A stretch of DNA of 64,000 bases from Chloroflexota bacterium (GCA_005882115.1 VBEG01000020.1:1-64000), one strand, 5' to 3'; positions 1 through 9,247 are shown, numbered from the stretch's first letter. Made by a program: numbers and translations. The notes: generated from the letters alone by a model not told the origin.

Positions 1-153
1 GCGCTAGGCGTCCGCGAGGGCGAAGCCCTTGGGCTCAAGTGGGGTGAAATGGACCTCATCGCCGGCATGCTGCGAGTGCGCCGAGCTTCTCAGCGGATCC
101 CACACCAAGGCACTCGGCTCGACCCCGCAGTCGTCGTCGTGGTCGCCACCTAG
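1..153 (+). pseudogene. 3' remnant of a tyrosine recombinase/phage-type integrase (truncated by window edge on the 5' side)
   Basis: Frame 1 translates to ALGVREGEALGLKWGEMDLIAGMLRVRRASQRIPHQGTRLDPAVVVVVAT*, matching the integrase block 'G(L/V)R.GEALGL.W.D.DL..G.L.VRR..QRI'. The stop comes right after this block, where an intact integrase would continue through the R-H-R-Y catalytic region. Confidence 0.7.
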
Positions 154-2174
154 GTTCCGGTGACCACGTTGCCGCTGCGGTCTACGGCCACGCAGAGGCC
201 GCTGCTTGGACAGGAAACCCCTGACACGTAGTTGAAAGCGTCCACGCCTGCATTGGTTAGTGTCCAGGCCGTCGCCCCACCGGCGGGGTTGCTTGAGGTG
301 ACCACGTTGCCGCTCGCGTCCATGGCGACGCACACGCCGCTGCTGGGACAGGACAGTCGCGGCGTCACAAAATCACCGAGACCAGGCTGTACAGCCAGCA
401 TGCCGTGCACCTTGGTCACAGTCCAAACTGCCGCCTCCCCGGTGGGGTTGCCGGACGTGACCACGTTGCCGCTACCGTCCACGGCGACGCAGAGGTTACT
501 GCTGGGACATGACACGCCCGAAAGCGAGTTGGTGCCGTCCACGTGGGTCACCTTCCAGGCCGCCGCCCCCCCAGTGGGGTTGCTGGAGGTGACCACATTG
601 CCGCGGCCGTCCACGGCGACGCAGAGGCTGCTGCTGGGACAGGACACATCGGCTAATGAGTTGGAGGCGTCCACATGGATCACCTTCCATGCAGCCGCGC
701 CTCCGGTGGGGTTACTGGAGGTGACTACGTTGCCGCTCTGATCCACTGCGACGCAGAGACCGCTGTTGGGACACGACACGGCGTCGAGGGAGTTGGAGCC
801 GTCGACGCGGGTCACCTTCCAGGCCGCTGTCCCTCCGGTGGGGCTGCTAGATGTGACCACGCCGCCGAGTTCGTCCACGGCGGCGCAGAAGCCGCCGCTA
901 GGACATGACACGCCGTTCAGGAAGTAGTCGTCCACGTGGGTCAGTGTCCAGGCCGCCGCCCCTCCCGTGGGGTTGCCGGATACGACCACGTTGCCGCCGC
1001 GGTCCGCGGCGACGCAGAGGTTGCTGCTCGGACAGGACACTCCTGCCAGAGCAGTGGAGCCGTCGACATTGGTCACCGTCCAGGCCGCCGCCCCCCCGGT
1101 GGGGTTGCTGGAGGTCACCGCGTTAGCGTTGCCGTCGGTGTCCACGGCGACGCAGAGGGTGATGCTGGGGCAGGACACACCGGCCAGTAAGTTGGAGCCA
1201 TCCACGTTGGTCACCGTCCATGCCGCCGCCCCCCCAGTGGGCTTGCTGGAGGTGGCCACGTTACCGCTACCGTCCACTGCGACGCAGAAGACGCTGCTGG
1301 GACAGGACACGCCTGTCAGAGCATTGGAGCCATCCACGTTGGTCACCCTCCATGCCGTCGCCCCCCCGGTGGGGTTACTGGAGGTGACTACGTTGCCGTT
1401 CACGTCCACGGCGACGCAGAGGCTGCTGCTGGGACAGGATGGGCCGGACAGGGAGTTGAAGCCATCGACCTTGGTCACCTTCCATGCCGCCGCCCCCCCG
1501 GTGGGGTTGTTGGAGGTGACCACGTTGCCCACTTCGTCCACGGCGACGCAGAGGCCGCTGATGAGACAGGCCACGCCTGAAAGGGAGTTGGAGCTGTCCA
1601 CCTTGGTCACCTTCCATGCCGCCGCACCGCCGGTGGGGTTACTCGACGTGACCACGTTGCCCGCGAAGTCCACGGCGACGCAGAGGCTGCTGCTGGGACA
1701 GGACACGTCTCGCAGCGAGCCGGAGTCGACCTTGGTCACTGTCCAGGCCGCAGCCCCTCCGGTGGGATTGCTGGAGGTAACCACGTTGCCCGCGTTGTCC
1801 GCCACGGCGCAGAAGCTGCCGCTGGGGCAAGACACGCCGAACAGGGAGTTGGAGCCGTCTACCCTGGTCACCGTCCATGCGGCCACCCCACCGGTGGGGT
1901 TGCTGGAGGCGACCAGGTTGCCCGCGTTGTCCACAGCGAAGCAGAGGCCGCTGCTGGGACATGACACGTCTGACAGCGACGTGCCCCCAAACGACGGCTG
2001 ATGGTCGACGCGCACCGGTGCCGCCCACATCAACGGAGAGCCGGCGGTCGGGGTTGGTGTCATTGCGATCGGTGTCGGCGTTGCGCTCGGTTGGAAGGAG
2101 GACTGTGCCCTCGGCGCGGAGGAGCTGGTGCAAGCGGAGAGGATCAGCACGACACCGAGAATCAAGCCCCTCAT
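150..2174 (-). CDS. Lipoprotein with 14 tandem ~44-aa repeats (beta-propeller-like)
   Basis: Signal peptide MRGLILGVVLILSAC with lipobox LSAC. Repeats follow 'GVSCPSSxLCVAVDxxGNVVTSSNPTGGAAAWxVTxVDGSNSL'. Listed ORF starts at 2201; Met at 2174 fits the signal peptide better. Confidence 0.8.
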   Translation of the reverse strand: MRGLILGVVLILSACTSSSAPRAQSSFQPSATPTPIAMTPTPTAGSPLMWAAPVRVDHQPSFGGTSLSDVSCPSSGLCFAVDNAGNLVASSNPTGGVAAWTVTRVDGSNSLFGVSCPSGSFCAVADNAGNVVTSSNPTGGAAAWTVTKVDSGSLRDVSCPSSSLCVAVDFAGNVVTSSNPTGGAAAWKVTKVDSSNSLSGVACLISGLCVAVDEVGNVVTSNNPTGGAAAWKVTKVDGFNSLSGPSCPSSSLCVAVDVNGNVVTSSNPTGGATAWRVTNVDGSNALTGVSCPSSVFCVAVDGSGNVATSSKPTGGAAAWTVTNVDGSNLLAGVSCPSITLCVAVDTDGNANAVTSSNPTGGAAAWTVTNVDGSTALAGVSCPSSNLCVAADRGGNVVVSGNPTGGAAAWTLTHVDDYFLNGVSCPSGGFCAAVDELGGVVTSSSPTGGTAAWKVTRVDGSNSLDAVSCPNSGLCVAVDQSGNVVTSSNPTGGAAAWKVIHVDASNSLADVSCPSSSLCVAVDGRGNVVTSSNPTGGAAAWKVTHVDGTNSLSGVSCPSSNLCVAVDGSGNVVTSGNPTGEAAVWTVTKVHGMLAVQPGLGDFVTPRLSCPSSGVCVAMDASGNVVTSSNPAGGATAWTLTNAGVDAFNYVSGVSCPSSGLCVAVDRSGNVVTGT
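160..1990 (-). repeat. Tandem ~132-bp coding repeats (about 14 copies)
   Basis: Near-identical units such as 'gccgccgcccccccggtggggttgctggaggtgaccacgttgcc...tccacggcgacgcagaggctgctgctgggacaggacac' recur about every 132 bp. Confidence 0.85.
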
Positions 2175-2371
2175 GTAGGCCCTAACTCCGACCCGGACCA
2201 TTAGTTATGGCCTCCGTACGGGGAGTCCGTTCGGGAGGGGCCGCACCAGCTGACACCGACGTCAAGGCTGGGTGTTCGCTGACCACAAAACTGTTGTCAG
2301 AATTGTTGTCAGGCCGCCCGCCGACGGCGGTCGGCACCACCGAGGAGGCCCGAAGTGAACTCGAAAATGGG

Positions 2372-2445
2372 TGGGCCCGGGTGGCCTCGATCCACCGACC
2401 AGCCGATTATGAGTCGGCCGCTCTAACCAACTGAGCTACGGGCCC
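2372..2445 (-). tRNA. tRNA with CAU anticodon (elongator Met or Ile2-lysidine type)
   Basis: Reverse complement GGGCCCGTAGCTCAGTTGGTTAGAGCGGCCGACTCATAATCGGCTGGTCGGTGGATCGAGGCCACCCGGGCCCA. 7-bp acceptor GGGCCCG/CGGGCCC, anticodon stem GCCGA/TCGGC with loop CTCATAA, T-stem GGTGG/CCACC. 3' CCA not encoded (CCC). Confidence 0.9.
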
Positions 2446-2468
2446 CTCGCCGTGAGTCTATCGGCCCG

Positions 2469-3218
2469 CTATCCCCTGCCAATGAAAGGCATCTTCGTCG
2501 CCATCACTGTCACGAACTGAACGTTGGCATCGAGTGGAAGGCTGGCCATGAACACGACCGCCCGCGCCACGTGCTCGACGTCGATCCGGGGCTCGACCTC
2601 GATCGCCCCACTTGCCTGCGGCACGCCAACTTTCATCGGCTCGGTCAGGTCGGTCGCGGCGTTGCCGATGTCGATCTGTCCGCACGCAATGTCGTACGGC
2701 CGTCCGTCGAGCGATGTTGACTTGGTCAGCCCCGTCATCGCGTGCTTGGTCGCGGTGTAGGGCGCCGAGTTCGGGCGCGGTGCGTGCGCCGAGATCGAAC
2801 CGTTGTTGATGATCCGGCCGCCCCGAGGATCCTGGCTCTTCATCAACTTGAACGCTTGCTGCGTGCAGAGGAACGCGCCGGTCAGATTCGTCTCGACCAC
2901 CCGGTTCCATTGCTCGATGCTTAGGTCCTCCATCGGAATTGCCGGCGCGGTTGTGCCCGCGTTGTTGAAGAGGACGTCCAGGCGACCGAACTGGGCCTTG
3001 ACGCCGGCAAAGACGGACTGCACGGACGCGAGGTCGCCAACGTCGGCAGGAACCGCGATCAGGCGAAGGTTTTCTTGTCCCGCGAGCGACACCGACTCTT
3101 CCAGCCTGTCCAGCCGGCGACCGACGACGACGACGTCGTATCCCTCACGCGCCAGCGCGATCGCGGCGGCCCGCCCGATCCCACTCCCTCCGCCCGTGAC
3201 CACCGCCACCTTCGTCAT
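2469..3218 (-). CDS. SDR-family oxidoreductase
   Basis: [18 protein letters not shown] (TGxxxGIG), NNAG and YTATKHA motifs. Start trimmed to MTKVAVV. Confidence 0.85.
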   Translation of the reverse strand: MTKVAVVTGGGSGIGRAAAIALAREGYDVVVVGRRLDRLEESVSLAGQENLRLIAVPADVGDLASVQSVFAGVKAQFGRLDVLFNNAGTTAPAIPMEDLSIEQWNRVVETNLTGAFLCTQQAFKLMKSQDPRGGRIINNGSISAHAPRPNSAPYTATKHAMTGLTKSTSLDGRPYDIACGQIDIGNAATDLTEPMKVGVPQASGAIEVEPRIDVEHVARAVVFMASLPLDANVQFVTVMATKMPFIGRG

Positions 3219-3284
3219 GAGCCGATTATCGTGGGGAATACAGACTCGCCTGGGGCGGTACTCGGGAGCAGGGGTGAACACCAG

Positions 3285-3803
3285 ATGGTTGCGTTAGGGC
3301 TGTTGATTCTTCGGTTGGTCATCGGCCTCACCCTGGCGGCCCATGGCGCACAGAAGCTGTTCGGTTGGTGGGGCGGCCCCGGCATGGACGGCTGGGTCGG
3401 CGCGATGAACCGAATGCGCATCCGGCCCGCGGTCCCGTGGGCCTGGATGTCGGCCCTCGCGGAGCTGCTCGGGGGGATCGGCCTCGCGGTCGGGCTCCTG
3501 ACGCCTCTGCCCAGTCTCGCCATCGCGGGGTCGATGCTCGTGGCGATCGCGCTGGTCCACTGGCCCAAGGGTTTCTGGACCACCAAGGGCGGCTACGAGT
3601 TCAACCTCTCGATCCTCGCCGCGATCGCGGCGATCGCCCTCATCGGACCCGGCGCTTACTCCCTCGACTCCGCGCTTCGCATCCACCTGCCTGAGCCGGG
3701 GACCCTCATCGCAGGCACCGTCCTGCTCCTCATCGGGGTGGGTGTCGCGCTTGGAAACCGGGCACCGCAACCCTCCGCGGAGGCCAAGCCCCAGGTCACC
3801 TAG
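3285..3803 (+). CDS. DoxX-family membrane protein
   Basis: [33 protein letters not shown] is the classic DoxX N-terminus. Upstream part of the listed ORF (from 3075) is antisense to the SDR gene. Confidence 0.85.
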   Translation: MVALGLLILRLVIGLTLAAHGAQKLFGWWGGPGMDGWVGAMNRMRIRPAVPWAWMSALAELLGGIGLAVGLLTPLPSLAIAGSMLVAIALVHWPKGFWTTKGGYEFNLSILAAIAAIALIGPGAYSLDSALRIHLPEPGTLIAGTVLLLIGVGVALGNRAPQPSAEAKPQVT

Positions 3804-4198
3804 GCCGGGCCGATCACCTCGACCTCGTTTCCGTCCGGGTCGTCAACGTAAAACGTGCGCACGCCCTTCAGCACGGGGTGCACTCCGTGCCGGACCTCGA
3901 TGCCGGCTTCGATGAATCCGTTTTCCAGCTCGTCGTAGGACCGGCGGTCGACGCGGAACGCGAGGTGGTGCAGCACCCTCTTTTCCTTGTGCCGCGGGAA
4001 ATAGTCCGGGCCATGTGGGTGCGGGACCAGCACGATCATCTCCGGGATCCCGCCCGGCTTGGCCACCATCAAGAACTTGTTGGGCAGCTCCGGAGGTGAC
4101 ATCAGCTCCAGGCCAAACCGGTCCCGGTAGAACTCCAGTGCCGACTCCATATCGGCGACCCACAAGACGATCTCGGCCAGACCCTCGACTTTGCTCAT
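3800..4198 (-). CDS. VOC/glyoxalase-family protein
   Basis: MSKVEGLAEIVLWVADMESALEFYRDRFGLEL ... [17 protein letters not shown]. Start overlaps the upstream gene's stop (ATGA). Confidence 0.85.
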   Translation of the reverse strand: MSKVEGLAEIVLWVADMESALEFYRDRFGLELMSPPELPNKFLMVAKPGGIPEMIVLVPHPHGPDYFPRHKEKRVLHHLAFRVDRRSYDELENGFIEAGIEVRHGVHPVLKGVRTFYVDDPDGNEVEVIGPA

Positions 4199-5181
4199 GC
4201 GGCGATCGCCGAGGCCATCGCCTCGAGATTCACCTCGCGCACACGCGGAGGCACCGAGCATCCCGGCGCGAGCAGCAACCCGCGGCCCGCCGTCTCCTTG
4301 ACCGCGGCGCGGGCTTCGGCCGCGATCCTTGGCGGCGGTCCATAGACCAGCGTCTCGCGCTGGCTCAGCCCACCCATCACGGCGCGGCCCGCGACCTTCT
4401 GGCCCTCGGCCAGCGACGGGTTGCCCTGGTTGTGGACCGACCAGCTGACCACCTGCGCGGGCAGGTCCCGTGCCAGGCCGAAGTTGAGATTCGAGCCGCA
4501 TAAATGAAGGACGTTGAACCATGCGCTCCCGGGTAGAGCCTCGAGCACCGCCAGGTCGTATGGCAGCACCACGTCTCGATAGACCTCCTCCGGCATGACC
4601 TTGCGTCCCGCGTAACCCGAGATCGCGTAGAAGATGCCCGCCGCGCCGGCTTCGAGGGAACGCCGGCTGAAGTCCACGAGCGCCGCGGCGACCCTGTCGA
4701 GGGCGGGGCCGACGATCTCGGGGTGCTTGCGCAGCTCGCGGACAACACGTGCCTGCGACTTGCCGACGAGGTAGCCGCCGACTGTGATCGGGCTGAACAC
4801 CGTCTGGATCACCGGCACGTCGCGGCCCAACTCGCGCGCGACGGTGCCGATCGACTCGACCTGGTCATCGAGTGCTTTGCGGTCGACGAGCTGCACCGAT
4901 GACCACGACTCGAGGTCCGGCACCGCAGGCTTGATGAGGATTGGCGCGCGCAGGCGATGCCCCGCTGGGTGATAGACCGAGCCAAAGGCTTCGGCGAAGC
5001 AGCTCGCGCGCGGCTGAAACTTGACGAAGTCCCAACCAAATCGACGGGCGCGTTCGATGGTGACGGCGGCGAGGTCGCTCGCCGACCATTCCTGACGATA
5101 CGTGTGACCCCATGCGCCAACCGGGGGCCGGTCGGCGACGCCCATCGCCAACGCCGCTTGAACCCGCTTAAGGCCTGTCAC
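4195..5181 (-). CDS. Uroporphyrinogen decarboxylase (URO-D)-family protein
   Basis: VQAALAMGVADRPPVGAWGH, WDFVKFQPRASCFAEAFG and a C-terminal GLLLAPGCSVPP motif typical of URO-D/MtaA-like proteins. Confidence 0.75.
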   Translation of the reverse strand: MTGLKRVQAALAMGVADRPPVGAWGHTYRQEWSASDLAAVTIERARRFGWDFVKFQPRASCFAEAFGSVYHPAGHRLRAPILIKPAVPDLESWSSVQLVDRKALDDQVESIGTVARELGRDVPVIQTVFSPITVGGYLVGKSQARVVRELRKHPEIVGPALDRVAAALVDFSRRSLEAGAAGIFYAISGYAGRKVMPEEVYRDVVLPYDLAVLEALPGSAWFNVLHLCGSNLNFGLARDLPAQVVSWSVHNQGNPSLAEGQKVAGRAVMGGLSQRETLVYGPPPRIAAEARAAVKETAGRGLLLAPGCSVPPRVREVNLEAMASAIAA

Positions 5182-5208
5182 CAGTTCGAGTTTAAAGTGG
5201 ACTTGTCG

Positions 5209-5544
5209 ATGGACATTGCGAGCGAGGCGGCACGCCTCCGCGCCGCGGCTGAGGCCAAGCCGCTACGCCTTCCCATCAATCGCAAGGTCGATGAATCGCA
5301 CCGCGCGATCACACCGGAAGGTCTTTCGGTCTGGTACACGATCCAGGTCTCGCCGCACAGCCGGATCCAGGAGGTCGTCTTCGAGCGTGTTGACCATCTG
5401 CCGTCCGAGGAGGAGTGTCAGAAATGGCTCGACCTGCTTATCGTCGGCGCGCCGGCAATTGAGGCGCCGGGCTTTCCCGGAGCGATGACCCGGCGGTTCG
5501 AAGCTTTCGAACGCAACCCCGAGCTGGAGGCGCCGATCGCCTGA
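5209..5544 (+). CDS. Conserved hypothetical protein (111 aa)
   Basis: ORF MDIASEAARLRAAAEAKPLRLPINRKVDESHRAITPEGL; its stop overlaps the glcD-like start at 5544. Confidence 0.6.
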   Translation: MDIASEAARLRAAAEAKPLRLPINRKVDESHRAITPEGLSVWYTIQVSPHSRIQEVVFERVDHLPSEEECQKWLDLLIVGAPAIEAPGFPGAMTRRFEAFERNPELEAPIA

Positions 5545-6986
5545 TGGGGCTGCCCAACCAGGTCGCCGAAGAGCTGCGCCGCATCGTCGGCCGAGCAGCG
5601 GTCATCGATTCCGCCAACGACCTCCGCATCTTCGAGCGCGACGGCTCGATCGAGGGAGCGATGCCCGATGCGGTGGTGCTCGCATCGACCACCGAGCACG
5701 TCGCAGGTGTGATCAAGGTGGCCGCCAAGCACAAGATCCCGGTCGTGCCCCGCGGCGCGGGCACTGGGCTTTCCGGAGGCGCGGTGACCATCCGCGGCGG
5801 CATCGCGCTCCAGGTCACCCGCATGCGCCGAATCCTGAACATCGATCCCGTCGCGCAGACCGCGATCGTCGAGCCCGGCGTCGTCAACCAGGAGCTTTCC
5901 CTCGTCGCCGCGCAGCAGGGCCTTTTCTACGCCCCCGATCCTTCCAGCCAGAAGGCGTGCACCATCGGCGGCAACGCGGCCGAGAACTCAGGCGGCCCGC
6001 ACTGCCTCTACTACGGCGTCACCACCAACCACGTGCTCGGGATGGAGATCGTGCTCGCGGACGGCAGCGTGCACTGGGTCAGCGGCGACGCGCCGGATCG
6101 CGTCGGTCTCGATCTCTGCGGTGTGCTCGTCGGCTCAGAGGGCACGCTGTGCGCGATCACGAAGATCAAGGTCAGGCTGCTGCGGATCCCGCCTAGCATC
6201 GCGACCATGCTGGCTGCCTTCCCCAGCATCGAGACCGCAAGCCAGGCGGTTTCGGCGGTCATCGGGCACGGCATCGTGCCGGCGGCGCTCGAGATGATGG
6301 ACAACGTCACCGTCGGCGCCGTTGAGGCTCACTACCACGCGGGGTACCCGACGGACGCCGGCGCGGTGCTCCTCGTCGAGGTCGACGGGACTGCGGACAC
6401 GACACGGGAGCTGACCGCTGCGATCGGCAAGATCCTGACCGAGAACCACGGTTACGCGATGCGCGAGGCCCAGACGCCGGCCGAGCGCGAGCTTTTGTGG
6501 GCGGGCCGCAAGGGCGCGATCGGCGCGCTCGGCCGGATCAAGCCCAACTACTACCTGCACGACGGCGTGGTTCCCCGCTCGCGCCTGCCCCAGGTGCTGT
6601 CGGCGGTAGGCGAGATCGGCGAGCACTACAAGCTGCCTGTCGCGAACGTGTTCCACGCGGGCGATGGCAACCTACACCCCAACATACTTTTCGACATGCG
6701 CGACCGAGACGTCATGCAGCAGGTGGAATCCGCGGGCGAGGAGATGCTGCGCGCGGTTGTCGAAATGGGCGGCGCGCTTTCGGGTGAGCACGGCATCGGC
6801 CTCGAGAAGAGCGCCTTCATGCCATGGATCTACAGCGAGGACGACCTCGGTGCCATGCATCGCGTGAAGGATGTCTTCGACCCGAACGGAATCCTGAACC
6901 CGGGCAAGATTTTTCCCGACCCATCGCGCAAGGCCGTCCACCTCGCAGGGCGTACCGGGCTGGCCATCGAGGCCAAGTGGTGGTGA
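5544..6986 (+). CDS. glcD: FAD-linked oxidase, GlcD-like glycolate oxidase subunit
   Basis: VPRGAGTGLSGGAV FAD-binding PP-loop, C-terminal HGIGLEKSAFMPWIYSEDDLGAMHRVKDVFDPNGILNPGKIFP. Confidence 0.9.
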   Translation: MGLPNQVAEELRRIVGRAAVIDSANDLRIFERDGSIEGAMPDAVVLASTTEHVAGVIKVAAKHKIPVVPRGAGTGLSGGAVTIRGGIALQVTRMRRILNIDPVAQTAIVEPGVVNQELSLVAAQQGLFYAPDPSSQKACTIGGNAAENSGGPHCLYYGVTTNHVLGMEIVLADGSVHWVSGDAPDRVGLDLCGVLVGSEGTLCAITKIKVRLLRIPPSIATMLAAFPSIETASQAVSAVIGHGIVPAALEMMDNVTVGAVEAHYHAGYPTDAGAVLLVEVDGTADTTRELTAAIGKILTENHGYAMREAQTPAERELLWAGRKGAIGALGRIKPNYYLHDGVVPRSRLPQVLSAVGEIGEHYKLPVANVFHAGDGNLHPNILFDMRDRDVMQQVESAGEEMLRAVVEMGGALSGEHGIGLEKSAFMPWIYSEDDLGAMHRVKDVFDPNGILNPGKIFPDPSRKAVHLAGRTGLAIEAKWW

Positions 6987-8056
6987 GCACCGTCGCAGTC
7001 GAGAAGCCATCGACCGCAGACGAGCTCGCGCGCCGGCTGCACGACGCGGCGAGCCAGAAGCTGGCGGTTGTCCCGGTCGGCGGTGGCAGGGCGAGCGGAA
7101 TGGGCGGAGCCCCCGAACGTCTCGACGTCGAGCTACATACGACGCGGCTCGACCGCGTGATCGAGCACTCGCAGGCGGACATGGTCGTCAGCGTCGAGGC
7201 GGGCATCACGCTCGAGGCGCTGCAGCACGAGCTCGCCAAGTCCGCGCAGTTCCTGCCGCTCGACCCATTCAGCTCACCGGGCCACACCATTGGCGGCTTG
7301 CTCGCGACAGGCTGGACCGGGCCCCTGCGGTTGCGCTTCGGTTCACCGCGCGACTTTCTCATCGGCATCCGCGTCGCGCTGCCCGACGGCACGCTCGCCA
7401 GCGGAGGCGGCCGCGTGGTCAAGAACGTGAGTGGCTACGACATGATGAAGCTGCACTACGGTGCGCTCGGCTCGCTCGGCGTCATCGTCGCCGCGTCCTT
7501 CAAGGTTTTCCCGAAACCTCTCCGCGACGTCACGGTCAGCAGCGAGGGGGGTTGGGACGCCGCCGACCAGGCGCTGACGATGCCTGTCGCGCCCTCGGCC
7601 CTCGAGATCTTCTCCGACGGCCGGGTGCTGGCTCGTTATACCGGCAGCGGTGACGCGGTCGATCGCGTGGTCCGTGACCTTGGCTGGCCGGTCGAGGACC
7701 ACTCGATCTGGGAGCGGCACTCAGGGCGCGCGCCGGCGCGGTGGGCTCGCATCGCTGCGCCGCGGTCGGCACTTCGCGGACTGGTCGAGGGGCTTCCCAG
7801 GGGCGCGGGCTGGTGGGCCTCGCCAGGTATCGGAGTCGCGCACTGGGCGATCGCATCCGACACGCCTTCGGTGAAGGAGGTGCGTGCGAGGACCGAAACG
7901 GCCGGCGGAAGTCTCGTCATGATGGCCGCCCCTGATGATTTCATGCGCGACGTTGGCGCGTGGGGCACTCCGCCGCCGACCATCGACATCATGCGGCGCC
8001 TCAAGCACGCATTCGATCCGGACCACGTCTTGAATCCCGGCCGGTTTGTCGTTTGA
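6977..8056 (+). CDS. glcE: FAD-binding oxidase, GlcE-like glycolate oxidase subunit
   Basis: VVPVGGGRASGMGG, VSVEAGITLEAL, C-terminal MRRLKHAFDPDHVLNPGRFV. GTG start overlaps the glcD stop. Confidence 0.85.
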   Translation: MVVSTVAVEKPSTADELARRLHDAASQKLAVVPVGGGRASGMGGAPERLDVELHTTRLDRVIEHSQADMVVSVEAGITLEALQHELAKSAQFLPLDPFSSPGHTIGGLLATGWTGPLRLRFGSPRDFLIGIRVALPDGTLASGGGRVVKNVSGYDMMKLHYGALGSLGVIVAASFKVFPKPLRDVTVSSEGGWDAADQALTMPVAPSALEIFSDGRVLARYTGSGDAVDRVVRDLGWPVEDHSIWERHSGRAPARWARIAAPRSALRGLVEGLPRGAGWWASPGIGVAHWAIASDTPSVKEVRARTETAGGSLVMMAAPDDFMRDVGAWGTPPPTIDIMRRLKHAFDPDHVLNPGRFVV

Positions 8057-9240
8057 CGACTCCATTCGGCCGCCTGTCGGACGACGACCTCGCGACCTGC
8101 GTCCACTGCGGTTTGTGCCTCGACGCGTGTCCGACCTTTCGGGTCACCGGACTGGAGACCGAATCCCCGCGCGGCCGCATCTACCTGATGACGCAGTGGA
8201 AGCGCGGGACCATGGCTTTTGACGAGGAGCAGGTCGAGCACATCGACCTCTGCCTTGGCTGCAGAACGTGCGAGGGCGTGTGCCCGTCCGGCGTCCCTTA
8301 CGGCCGCATCATCGAAGCGGGCCGCGCCGACGTCGAAGACCTGCGGCGCGCGTCGCTCAAGCGGGGGACGAGCCGCCTCGCCCTGCGGCAGCTCGTCGGT
8401 CATCCGGGCCGCCTGCGCGCCGCGGGCGCGGCCACGCGCTTGGCCCAGAAGCTGGGCCTCACCTCGATCGCCCGCTCAGGCCGCATGCTGCCGCGCCTGC
8501 GAGAAGAGTTCCGCCGGCCCGCGGGAGACGTCGCGCCAGCGATCGGCGCCCAGAAGCATAGAGTCGCCTTCCTGGTCGGATGCGTGATGCCGATCCTCTA
8601 CCCGCAGTCGCACGACGCGGCGATCAGGCTGCTGCAGCTTGCGGGATGCGAGGTGTGGTTTCCTCCGGCGGAGCGGTGCTGCGGCGCCCTGTTCGCGCAC
8701 AACGGCGACCTCGCCGGTGCGAGCGCGTTGCGCAAGGCGAACATGAAGACGTATCGCGCCGGCGATTTCGAGGCGCTGGTCGTCGACTCGGCGGGTTGCG
8801 GCGCGCACCTCAAGGACTTCTACCCCGAGCTCAAAGGCCGGGTCAAAGACCTCACGGAGTGGCTGGCGGAGATCGGACTGCCTTCACCGGCTCGAGACAT
8901 GAAGCTCCGGGTCACATACCAGGACGCGTGTCACCTCGCCCACGCGCAGCGGATCAAGAAGCAGCCCCGGGACCTCATCCGCTCGATGCCCGGCGTCGAC
9001 TGGGTCGAGATGCGCCACGCCGACATATGCTGCGGCGCCGCCGGCCTCTACAGCACGCTCGAGCCCGATATGTCGAGCCGCATCCTGCAGGAGAAGCTCG
9101 ACGACCTCCTCGCGACGAACGCCGACGTCGTCGCCGTCGCGAACCCCGGGTGCCAGATGCAGCTGGAGTCTGGATTACGGGCGAGAGGCTCGAGGATGAA
9201 GGTCGAGCACGTCTCAGAGCTGCTGGCCCGCGCCTACTAG
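8053..9240 (+). CDS. glcF: Fe-S protein, GlcF-like glycolate oxidase subunit
   Basis: Two 4Fe-4S motifs (CVHCGLCLDACPTF, CLGCRTCEGVCPSG) plus CCG-type domains (SAGCGAHLKDF, CCGAAGLY). TTG start overlaps the glcE stop. Confidence 0.88.
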   Translation: MTTPFGRLSDDDLATCVHCGLCLDACPTFRVTGLETESPRGRIYLMTQWKRGTMAFDEEQVEHIDLCLGCRTCEGVCPSGVPYGRIIEAGRADVEDLRRASLKRGTSRLALRQLVGHPGRLRAAGAATRLAQKLGLTSIARSGRMLPRLREEFRRPAGDVAPAIGAQKHRVAFLVGCVMPILYPQSHDAAIRLLQLAGCEVWFPPAERCCGALFAHNGDLAGASALRKANMKTYRAGDFEALVVDSAGCGAHLKDFYPELKGRVKDLTEWLAEIGLPSPARDMKLRVTYQDACHLAHAQRIKKQPRDLIRSMPGVDWVEMRHADICCGAAGLYSTLEPDMSSRILQEKLDDLLATNADVVAVANPGCQMQLESGLRARGSRMKVEHVSELLARAY

Positions 9241-9247
9241 ATACAGG

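Noticed and set aside
232-2001. Plus-strand ORFs (e.g. 967..2001, 344 aa; 232..741) with 'LLEVTTLPLPSTATQRLLLGQDT' repeats
   Set aside because: Antisense shadow of the 14-repeat lipoprotein gene; the repeat keeps the opposite frame open and it has no signal peptide or family.
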